This document shows, one piece after another, positions 1 through 12,000 of a stretch of DNA of 35,088 nt (position 1 is the first letter of the stretch; every line of letters begins with the position of its first letter). The notes below the pieces were generated by a model, which did not search any database, was not told the origin of the DNA, and was given only the letters and a program-made list of their open reading frames with translations. The translations under genes were made by a program, and so were the position numbers. The DNA lies in NCBI GenBank assembly GCA_038244055.1, contig JBBRTW010000014.1, positions 1 through 35,088 on the forward strand, written 5' to 3'. Origin of the DNA: DASPKW01 sp038244055. Its GTDB lineage: Bacteria; Planctomycetota; Phycisphaerae; Tepidisphaerales; Tepidisphaeraceae.

Positions 1-1
1 G

Positions 2-3000
2 GCCGCCAATAGCCAGGGCACGGGCTCGATCACCATCAACAGCAGCGCAACGGCGATCGGCGGCACCGGCTTCGGATACGATTTCGCGGGCACACTTCCC
101 GCGTTCACCAATACGCTCACCGGCGTCGCAACGGGCGGCGTCTTTGGCATCAACACGACACTGGCCGCCACCACGACACTGGATATGTCCACGCTGGGCG
201 GCGGTGGGATGTTCCTCGGCTCACAGGGCTCCGGGACCTACGCGGCGGCGACGCTCACGGCCGATGCGGGCAATATTTACCGCCTGGGCGGCGGCGGCGG
301 CACTCTGACGGTTTCCGGCAGCGTCCTGGGCGCTGGCAGCACGGTCATCATCGGCGACCCGCGCATCAACGGCGTCGGCACCGTGGTTCTGGGCGGGCAG
401 AACGCCTTCGACAGCGCAATTAATGTCTACGGCGGCACCCTCAGCGCCGCGGCCTTCAATAGCGTTGTGGGCGGCACCGCCACCAGCAACCTCGGCGCGC
501 CCAGCAGCGCGGCCAATGGTCAGATCAATTTGGGCTCGGGCGCGAATGCGGCAGGATTGACTTACACGGGTACGGGCGAAACGACGGATCGCGCCATCGC
601 CTTAGCCGGCGGCACCGGCGCGGTGACCTTGACCCAATCCGGCACCGGGTTATTGAAGTTCGTCGGCACGTTTACCAATCCCGGAGCGGCCGGAACCGAC
701 CAGCGCAAAACGCTGACTTTCTCGGGTTCGACCGCGGGAACGGGCCAATTCCCCGCCAATATCGGCGATGCGGTTCTGGGCACGGCGGGTCAGTTGACGA
801 CATCGGTCAGTAAGACCGGCACAGGCACATGGATTCTTTCGGGCGTCAACACCTATACCGGCTCAACCACGGTGTCGGCGGGCACGCTAAGCTTCACTGG
901 AGCCGGCGCGCTTCCCAACGCCACTCCGATCACGCTCTCCTCAACACTGCAGATTCTCAACGATACCGCCGGAACCATCGCCACGGGCAGCGCAGTCAAT
1001 CTCACCGGCACCACCGGCGTCATTAACGTCGGCAACAATGGCGGTGCGACAACCGGCAGCACGGTCGCGTTCGGGGTCTTGAATGCTCCGACGACTGCGG
1101 CCGCCACCGCCACCACCACGACATTCAGCGGCAGCAATGGATACGGAATCAGCTTCACCGATGTGAACCTTCCAGGTGGAAACGGCTCGACGACAACACT
1201 GATCGCCAACACCAATGTCACGATCAATGGCAACGTCATCAACCGCGGGGGAGGCGGCGCTGGAAATTACGACACGCTGGCCCTCCAGGGCACCTCGACG
1301 GGCAGCATCATCAGCGGCGTGATCGCCGACAAGGCTGGCGGCAGCGTCACGGCCGGCAACTACACACCCCTGACCAAATCCGGCACGGGCACCTGGACCC
1401 TCACCGGTGCCAACACCTACACCGGCACCACCACCGTCAGCGCCGGCACTCTCGTCCTGAAGGATCTGACTTTGACCCCGGCCGGCACGACCATCATCGG
1501 CGGCTCGGGCACGACCACGGGTGCCACCACGGGCGGCGTCGCCGTCAACGGCGGAACGCTTTCGATCGTGAACAATGTTTCGATCGGCACGGGGATCTCC
1601 ACGCTGCAGAACACCCAGGGCACGGTGACGATCGGCAACACCAGCGCCGGCACATTGACGCTGCAGGATGGCTCGATCAACACCCTGACGATCAAGGGCA
1701 ACGCCGTCGCGGCGGTGACGACCTTCCTGACCCTGGGCGGCACTTCCACCGCTGGAACGCTGAGTTTCGATATCGGCAACACCACCACGGATCAAATCGT
1801 CATCACTCCGTCCACCGTTTCGGGAAGCGGTAAGGTCGTCGTCGCGGCCGGCGGGGCAATTATCAACTTGAATCAGCTTGCGAGCACCACGATCGCCAAT
1901 GGAACATACAATCTGATGACTTTCGCGGCGGGCAGCACGTTCACGGGCAAGTTCACTCTTGGCGCTTTCACCGGACCCGCTGACAAGATCGTTTATCTGA
2001 ACAACACCGCAACGATCGAGCAATTGGTGGTCGCGGACGCGGTGGCCGGGAATGTTTTCTGGGATGGGAGCCTCAGCAATGTCTGGGGCGGCAGTTCAGC
2101 CGGGACGACCAACTTCCTCAACGCTTATAATTCAGGCACCAACGCGCAGATTCCTGGCTCGACGAGCAATGTTTTCATTGGCTCCTCCACCGCCAATACG
2201 GGCAATTTCGGCACAATCCTGGGGCAGAACATCGTCGTTAACAGCTTGAGCTTCAGTGGAAGCGGCCCGGCGGCGACCGCCGCGTTTACCGCAGGCGGAA
2301 CCAATTCGCTAACGATTAATGCCGCCAGCAGCTTTTCGGACCAGAATTCGACGGCTTACTCGGCCGGCACGGGCATCGTCGTGCAGTCGGGTGTGACCGC
2401 CACCCACACGATCAGCGCACCGGTCATCCTGGGCGGCACCCAATCCTGGGTGAATGCCGGGCAGGGAACGCTGGCCGTCTCGGGTGCCGTCACCGGCACG
2501 GCCGATCTGACCATCAACAACAACTCAACTGGCGCGACCACGATCTCGACGGGCGGCTTGAACATCGCCGGCGCGCTGACCAACTCCGGCGGCGGCACGG
2601 GCACGACCACCGTCAGCGGCGTCATCGGCGCCAATGTGACCGGCGTGGTTCAGAACAGCGCCACTTCGCCGCTGGCACTCACCGGTGCCAGCGCGCTCAA
2701 TATCCCCGTAACTGTAACGGCCGGCAACGTGACCCTCGGGCCGACCACCGGCTCTTTGACGCTTGTCGGCAAAGTGACCAGCAGCGGCAATGGCCTGACC
2801 GTCTCGGGCGCGGGCATGACGCGACTGGCCAATCTCGGCACGGGCGCGAGCGCCAACGCCATCACCGGCACGATCAACGTCAACGGCGGCAACCTGGTTG
2901 GATTCGCCTCGGCGGCGGATGCCGTCACTCAGGGCGTCAACTCCTTTGGCGCTAACACAATCATCAACCTCGCGGGCACCAATCCGGTCCTGCATCTGAC

Positions 3001-6000
3001 GCCGAGCCTGGCGGGCGGGCTGAACGCGGCCACCACGCCGGGATTGTTCGAGAAGGGATATCAGAACGGCGCTTCGATCACCTCTCTGGCCGCAACCAAT
3101 TTCCTTGGTGCCTCTCAGGCCATCAGCAACGCCACGGGAGCGGCCGCCTACCTCAATACGCCGGCGACCGGCCAGCAGGTTTCATTCATCAACACGGGTG
3201 CGCCCGCTTCAACCGCGTTTCCTTCCACCACCAGCTTCCAGTTCACCGGGTTGCTCAATATCACGACGGCTGGAATGTACAATTTCAACACCAACACCGA
3301 TGACGGCGGACAGTTGTTCATCGATGGGAACGCTTTCATTGGTTCGGCCACCGGCGTTGCAAACGTATCCAGCGCTGTCTATCTCACCCCGGGCCTTCAC
3401 GTCTTCAGCGATCGCGTCAACAACAATGCGAGCAACGGGCTCGATGTCGTCAGCTACCAGGGCCCGGATACCGGCAACGTGATGATGCCGGTCAACACGG
3501 GAACCGGCGCGGCCGCGAATGTCTTCAGCACCGCGACCGCCGCTCAGTTGGCGACGACCTTCTCCAACCCCGTCCAACTCGCCGCCGGCACCAGCGCGAC
3601 GATTGACATCGCGGCCAATACCACGATTCCCTCGATCACGCAGACGGGCACGGGCGCGGGCACGGCGCTGACGGTGACGGGTAGCGGCAATCTCAACGCC
3701 TTGACCGTCACCGGCCCGCTGACCTTGAGCGACAACCTGGCGCTCAATCTCCCGACGACCGCCTTCCTGAACCTGGACGGCGGAGTGACGTCCAGTTCCA
3801 CCGGCGCTGTGACCCTGACGATCCAGGGCGCGGGCGTGGCGACGACCAGCGCTTTCTTCAACGGCGCGATCACCAACGGCGCGGGAACTCTGGGCATCGC
3901 CAAGACTGGCACATCCATCCTGGTCATGAACGGCTCGGCAAGCAATACCTTCACGGGCGCTACGACGATCTCCGGCGCCACCGCCGGGGGGCTGATTCTC
4001 GCCAAGTCCGGCGGCGCGTTCGCCATGTCGGGTAACCTCGTTTTTGACGGTGGAAACAGCTCAACCGTGGAAATCGGCACTGTCGCCACCGCCGGCACGA
4101 TCGGGCAACAATTCGGCCCGAATTCGGCCGTCTCGTTTATCAACACTGGCGCGAACCACAATTACCTCAAGCTATTCGGTAACAACCAGACGATTGCGGG
4201 ATTGAGCGAACCCACTTCACTGGGCGGCGTGGTTGAAAACTCGCAGGCTGAAGTGTTTGGCGTCAATTCTGTGCTTACTATCAACAACAGCGCCGATTAC
4301 TCCTATGCCGGCTTCCTCCGGAATTATCAGACAAACACCAGCGGCACACCCGGCACTCTGGGTCTGGTTAAGGCAGGATCGGGAAAACAAACCCTGAGCG
4401 GCGTCCAGATCGTCTACACGGGCCCGACGACGATCAATGCCGGCACGCTGGAGCTCATCGGCACCACCGCTTTCGTCAGCCCGGTCGGCTTCGGCGCTGG
4501 CAGCACCGGTACGCTGCAAATCGGCATGGCCACCCTGAGCCTTTCCACGCTTTCTTCCGTGGATGCGGTGAGCAGCACGGCGTTCGTTCAGAACGCGGCG
4601 GGCACCAGCACGGTCTTGACGATCAATCAGGCGGGCACGGCGAGCTTTGGCGGCGTCCTTCGCGACAACGCCGGCGGCGGCACGCTCTCTCTGACCAAGA
4701 CCGGCGCGGGCACCCAGGCCCTGACTGGTGCCAGCACCTATACCGGCATCACCACGATCGGCGGAGGCGTGCTGAGTGTGAGCCAACTGGCCGACGGAGG
4801 TCTGCCCAGCGGTATCGGGCAGTCGTCCAATGCGGCCAGCAATCTCATCCTGAGCGGCGGCACGCTCCGCTACACGGGCGCGGCCACTTCAACCGACCGC
4901 AACTTCACCTTCGGCAACGCCACCACCGCGACGGGCGGCGGCATCGATTCCCAGGGCACCGGCCCGCTGACCATCATCGGCAGCATGGCCGGCATTAACT
5001 CGGCCGCGAGTACGCAGACCCTGACACTGACCGCCAACGCCGCATCCGGCAACAACGTCTTCAGCACTGCGATCGCCAACAGCAGCGGCACGGCCCTGAC
5101 GGCCGTCACCAAGGCCGGCCCCGGCGCGTGGACGCTGAGCGCGGCCAATACTTATTTTGGAAACACGACGGTCAGCAACGGATCGCTGAACATTACGGGC
5201 TCACTGACGGGCAACGGAACCACCACCGGCGGATCGGCGCTCATAGTCGGCAACACGGCCGCGCAAACCGGCATCGTCAACCTCAGCGGGAGCATCAGCA
5301 ACTATTACAGCTTTTCACTGGGATCGGTCGCCAACGCGGTGGGCGTTATCAATCAGACCGGCGGCACATTCGTCGACACCACCACCAAGAACGACAACTC
5401 GGTTAACTTCGTTGGGCAGGCCGGATACGGCTATCTGAACATCACCGGCGGAACCTTTGCGCCCAAGGGCCGGTTTGCGGTTTCAAACGGCGCGACAAGC
5501 ACGGGTGTGGTCTATATCGGCGACACCGGAACATTGGACACGACGGCCGGCGAATGGCTCCTCATGGCTTACTCGCCGACCACCGGCATAAGCGGCGGCC
5601 TTGCTGAACTCACGGTTGGACCGGGCGGCCAACTGCTCCACGCGGGTGCCAGCTCACAGTTCGGCGTCATCATGGATCGCAGCAACGGCTATAGCGTGCT
5701 CAACATCACCGGTGGGCTAATCACCAATTCGACCCAGAAACTCACCTTCGGCAACGGAACCAACGGAAACATCACCAACACCAATGGCCTGCTCAATCTC
5801 GCCGCCGGCACATTGACCCTCGGCCTCGCGATTGCCAATGGCAGCACCGGGGCCGGCAGTACAGGCAACAATGCATACCTGAACTTCGCCGGCGGCACGA
5901 TTCAAACCAATGCCGCCATCACCGCGGTCATTCCATCGACCGCCGCCAACCAGACTTTCACCTCCACGATCTTCGGCGCAATCGACAACACCGCCGCCAC

Positions 6001-9000
6001 GGGCGATTCATCGCAGAACTTTATCGGCGGCCTCACTTTCGATACCAACGGCTTCAACAGCACCCTGACCAACGCCTTCAACGGCGGCTCCGGCTTTGGA
6101 GTCACTCAATCCAATCTGACCGTCACCGGCGGCGCGGGTCATGCAGGCGCTCCGATGGTTCAATTCAGCAAGCCGGCCGGCGGCGGCGCTCCTGCCGCGG
6201 GATATGCCCTGATCAATAATGGCCAGGTCACCGGCATCGTCATCACCGCCCCCGGCACCTACGCCACAGGCGAAGTGCCCACGATCACTCTAACCGGCGG
6301 CGGCGCAACCACCGCCGCCACAGTCACCTCGGCCGCCCTCAACACGGCCAATACCAGCGGCGGTTTGACCAAGATCGGCGCGGGCACGCTCACGGTCAGC
6401 GGCGCCAGCACCTTCACCGGCCCGGTGACCATCAATGCCGGCACGCTCATGACCAGCGCCCTGTCCAACGGCGGCGTCGCCAGCCCCATCGGCGCATCGA
6501 GCAATGCGGCAGCGAACGTCATCCTTAACGGCGGCCTCCTGGGCTACAATGGCACGACCGCGGCCGCATCCGATCGCAACTTCACCATCACGGGCAACGG
6601 CGGCGGGTTCGACGCATCGGGCACGACGGCCGGAACACTGGCCCTCAATGGCAATATCATATCGAGCGCCACGACCGGTTCTCAGACCATTACGCTCACC
6701 GGTGCCGGCACTGGAGCCACGGGCGGCGCAACCCTCGCCGGCACCATCGCCGATGGCTCAGGCACCAACATCACCAACCTGCTCAAGACCGGCGCTGGCA
6801 CCTGGACTCTGGCCAGCTCCGCCAATCTGTATAGCGGCACGACCACCATCAGCGGCGGATTCCTGTCGGTTCCGGTCCTCGCCAACGGCGGCCTGCCGAG
6901 CAGCATCGGCGCGAAGTCCGATGCGGCTTCCAACGTGATTCTCAGTGGCGGATCGCTTCAGTACACCGGCCCGGCCTTCGCCATGGAGCGAAACTTCACC
7001 TTCGGCAACGCCACGACCGCCGCGGGCGGCGGGTTCGATTTCGAAGGCACCGGTGCGATGGTCTTCAACGGCAGCATCGTGCCGGTCAACACCGCCGCCA
7101 GCACTCAGGTCTTCACGCTCACCGCGGGGGCGACCACGGGATTGAATGTCTTCAATTCGGTGATCGCCGACAGCAACACCGCGGCCGGCGCTCTGACCGG
7201 ATTGAACAAGGCCGGCGCGGGTACATGGATTCTGACGGCCGACAATACCTACACCGGCGCGACCACCATCAGCGGCGGGACGCTATCGGTTCGCGGCACC
7301 ACGCTCCTCAATAGTGCCATCAGCATGGGCACGCTGTCCACGTTCCAGGTTCTTAATGACGGTGCGGCGACCACGGCCGCAAACGGCGTGACACTGGCGG
7401 GCGCAAGCGGCACCACCTACACGATCGATGTCGGCAACAACGGCGGTGCCACCACCGGCGGCGTTGTCTCCTTCGGCGCGCTGAGCAACGGCACCGCCGC
7501 CAATAACCTGGTCAGCACCATTAACTTCACCGGGGCCAACGGATACACGCAGAGTTATTCCTCGTTCGGTTTGGCCGGAAACACAGGCAACAATACGACC
7601 GTGGTGCCCACGACCACTTCGGTGACCTTCGGCAATGTGACGGGCCAGTTGACCGGGTCCCCCGCCACCCACTACGACAACCTCTATCTGAATGGAACTT
7701 CCACCGGCAACGCGATCACCGGCGTCATCTCGGATTCGACAAACTACGTCAGCGTCGGCAACGGCGACACCCGCATCACTAAAGAGAACACCAGCACCTG
7801 GACTCTGACGGGCGCGAGCACCTATCACGGCCCGACGGCTGTGAACGGCGGCACGCTCGTTCTATCCGGCCCCGCCGCGGGGCTCGGCAACACGGCGATC
7901 ACCGTCAATGCCGGCACGACTCCGCGCCTCTTCGCGGTGCTGCCCGGCACCGGCACGATCAACATCGGCAACGCCGCCACCGCATATGAGGGCGCGACGC
8001 TGACATTGCGGGAAGGCTCGCCCGCGAATCCGATCGCGTCGGCGTTCACCATGATCGATAACGCCATCGGCATCGTCAATTTGATTCAAGAGGGCGGATT
8101 CACCGGAAATGCCCTGACCATCGGCGGCGCCGCCGCAACCGGCTACGTCGCTCCGACACTCAGCTTCGACATCGGATCGACCGATATCGACCGGCTGAAT
8201 GTCACCGGCCTGGCATCGGTCGGCAATGGCGGCGGCGTCATCAACTTCGCCGCCCTCACCGGCGCGACCAGCCTGACTCCGGGCGATTACACCTTCCTGA
8301 CCGCCTCGGGCGGCCTGGGCGCGTATCTCACGCTCGGCACCCCCTCGCTGTCGATCGGCGGCAGCACCTATATGCTCTCTCTGGCCAACTCGACCGCGAC
8401 TTCGGAAGTCCTCACCGTCTCGCTCCTGGCCGGCAACACCCAGTCCTTCTGGAACGGCGGCATCGACGGCAGTTGGAAGACGCAGGACGGCTCGAGCAAT
8501 ACCAACTTCGTCACCTCGTATGGCGGCGGCACCAACACCCTGGCTCTGCCCGATCTCAACTCCAACGTGACCTTTACCGCCACCTCGGCCTCGACCACGA
8601 CCACCACGCTCGATCAGGGCTTCACCATCAACAGCCTGAACTTCTCGGGCACCGGCACGGCGAACACCGCCGGCACCACCATCGCCTCGGGCGCGGGCAC
8701 CAATACGCTGACGATCAACGCGACCGGTCTGAACGGCAACATCGCCGGCAACGGCATCACCGTCGCCGATGGATCGGGCCCTAACCTGATCAGCGCTGGT
8801 GTGACGCTGGGCGCAAGTCAAACGTGGACGGTCAATGGCAGTTCCTCGCTGACGGTCAGCGGAAATGTGACTGATGCCACACTCGGTTTCGCCCTGACAA
8901 AAGTCGGAGCCGGCACGCTGACGCTCTCGGGTAACAATACCTATGGCGGCGGCACGATCCTGGCCGGCGGAACGCTGAATATCGGCAGCCAGTCGGCCAT

Positions 9001-12000
9001 CGGCACCGGCCCGCTGACCCTGATCACCGGTGCGCTCGACGCCTCGATTCCGGGCATCAATCACCAGCTCACCACCAACAATCCCCAAACCTGGGTGAAC
9101 AATGCCAACATCGCGTTCAACGGCACCAATACCCTGGACCTGGGCAGCGGCGCTGTGACGCTCGGCGCTGATTCCTCAACCGGCTCCTTCACGATCACCA
9201 ACAACAGCGCGCTGGCCGGCACGTCATTGACCATCGGCGGGGCGATCACTTCCGCCGCCGGCGGCACGCCCGGCGTCAAGACCCTCATTATCGCCGGCCC
9301 GGGTGGCACCGCCTTCAACGGTGTTATTGCCCACGGCGACGCCACTTCCGTTGCGTTGACCTTCGACCAGGGCTCGCTCACGCTTGGCGTCAACCAGAAC
9401 CTCGGCGCTCTGACCTTCGGCCTGGCCGCGGGCAGGACGAATATCGGCACGCTCAACCTGCCCGGCGCTTCGGCGACCTTCACCTCCTTGAGCGTCCAGA
9501 ACACCAATGCCACGCCGAACGCGGTCGTGCTGGGCACGAACCAGACTCTGACGATCAACGGGCCGCTCACGGTCGGCACCACAGCGAATCTCGCCAGCAT
9601 TAATGCGAACCTGACCGTGTCCGGCGGCGGCACCCTGACGATCAACGGGCCGGTCACCATCGGCGGGACGACGGCGACTTTCGCCAATATGAATTCGAAC
9701 CTGACGGTCTCCGGCGGCGCATTCGTCGCGGCGCTGGACACGGGAGCCATGAACATCGGCTACCACAACACTGGCGGAAACACACCATCCGGCTCGGGCG
9801 TCGCGGGCATGCTCGATCTATCGGCCGCCACATCGGTTTCGATCACTGGATCGACCAGCGCATCCTCGATCAATCTCGGTTGGAACGCTGCGACGGCCGC
9901 CGCCAACACCGCCGCGGACAACGCGCTGGGCACACTGAAGCTTTCGACCTCGGGCACCAACACCATCACCGTCGGCTCGATCAACCTCGGAGAATCCGGC
10001 TACACCGGCTTCGTGGGACTGCAGGGATTCCTGACCCTGGGCAACGCGTTGAATAACTTCAACGTGGATGCGATCTTCGTCGGCCACAGGAAGTCGCAGC
10101 CCAACGGGGCTATCCAGGATCTCGTGAAGTTCGCCGGGACGGGCGGCACGTGGAACCTGGCCGGATTCGCCGGCGGCACCAAGGCGACGCTCGGCATCGG
10201 CTACAACGATGTCAACGGCACTGGAACGATATCCCAGGGCATGGTCGATCTCACCGGCGGCACGTTCAACGCGACTTTGAGCAGCCTGAACATCGGCTAC
10301 GTCAATAACAACTCCGGCGTCGGCGGCGGCAAAGGCACGTTCATCATGCCCGCAGGCACGGCAACGGCCGATGCGGTGGTCATGGCCCGAGTCGGCACCG
10401 GCGCTGCAACCTACACCACCGGCGTGTTCACGCTTTCGGGCGGCTCGTTCTCAATTAACTCTGGCGGGACCGGCTTCACCAGCGGCACCTCCGCGGCTCT
10501 GTCGGGCAACGCGACCGTCAATCTCTCCGGCACGGGCGACCTCGAACTCAATGGCAGCCCGATCGCGCTCGATGGCGCGGGTTCGACCTTTAACTTCACC
10601 GGCGGCACCCTCGGCAACGTCAGCACTTTCTCGGTCGCCGCCTCCAACAACCTCACCAACGCCGGCGGCCTGCTCCAGCGCAATGCGGCCGGCACGACGA
10701 CACTGGGCACGCTGGCCTTCACCGGCACTTCGACCACGCCGCAGGTGCTGGTCTCGGCCGGCACGATCCAGGTGGGCGGGTCGGGCATCACTTCGACCAA
10801 CCCCAACTCGATCGTCCGCGTCGAAGGCGGCACGCTCGATCTGACCACTCACGCCCTGGCGGCCGGCAGCCTTTACTACCGCAGCGGCGCGATCAGCAAC
10901 ATCGCCGCCGCCGGCGCGACGCTTAACTCCACCATCAACCCGATGCTGGTCCTGCAGGACAACACCGTGGACTTCCCCGTCAGCCTCCTCGGCGGCCCGA
11001 CGGCATCGGCCCTGGGCGATATCCACTTCGAGAACGCCACCGGCGGCGCTTCGGGTGGAACCATCAGCGGAAACATGAATTTCGGCGGCGTGGTGCGCAC
11101 GGTCAACGTGGATGATTCCGCGGCGGCTCCGATCGACTTGAACATCACCGGCCAGGTTTCCAACGGCGCGCTGAACAAGGTCGGCGCGGGCACGCTGGTC
11201 CTCAGCAATACCAACAGCTACGATGCGACGACCATCGTCACCGGCATGTTGCAAGTCGGCGCCGGCGGCACGGCCGGCACGCTCGGCACCGGGCCGGTCA
11301 CCATCACCAACCCCGGCATCCTGGGCTTCAACCGCTCCGACGCGACCACGGTTGCCAACACCATCAGCGGCCGCGGCGCTCTGACCCAGATGGGCAGCGG
11401 CACCACCACCCTGAGCGGCACCAACACTTACATTGGCTCGACCGCCATCACCAACGGCAAGTTGACGGTGACCGGCTCGATCGCGGGCTCGACGGATGTG
11501 ACCGTGTCTTCGGGCGCGACGTTCGAAGCGGCCGCGACGCAGACGGTGCAGTCCCTGATCGTGAGCAACGGCGGCACGGCGGAAATCACCGGCGCGGCGC
11601 TCAAGGTGCTGACCGTCAATGCCCTGTCGATTACCGGCCCCACCGGCAACGTCAACCTCCACAACAACGCGATGGTGGTGGATTACGCAGGGACCAGCCC
11701 GCTCCTGGATGCCAGCCCCACCGGCATCCGCGCGGCCATTATTGCGGCCTACAACGGCGGCGACTGGCTCGGCAAGGGCATCGGCTCGAACGAGATCGCG
11801 GCCAGCATCGGCTCCAGCAAGCGGCTGGCTGTGGGTTACGTTGAGGCAAGTGACCTGCTCGGCACGGGCGGTGGATCGTGGAACCTCGGCCAGAGCGTGA
11901 GCTCGACCGTCGATGGCACGGCTATCCTGGTGCGGACGACGCTCGCGGGCGACGCGGATATGTCCGGCGATGTCGGCCTGAATGACCTGCTGCGTCTGGC

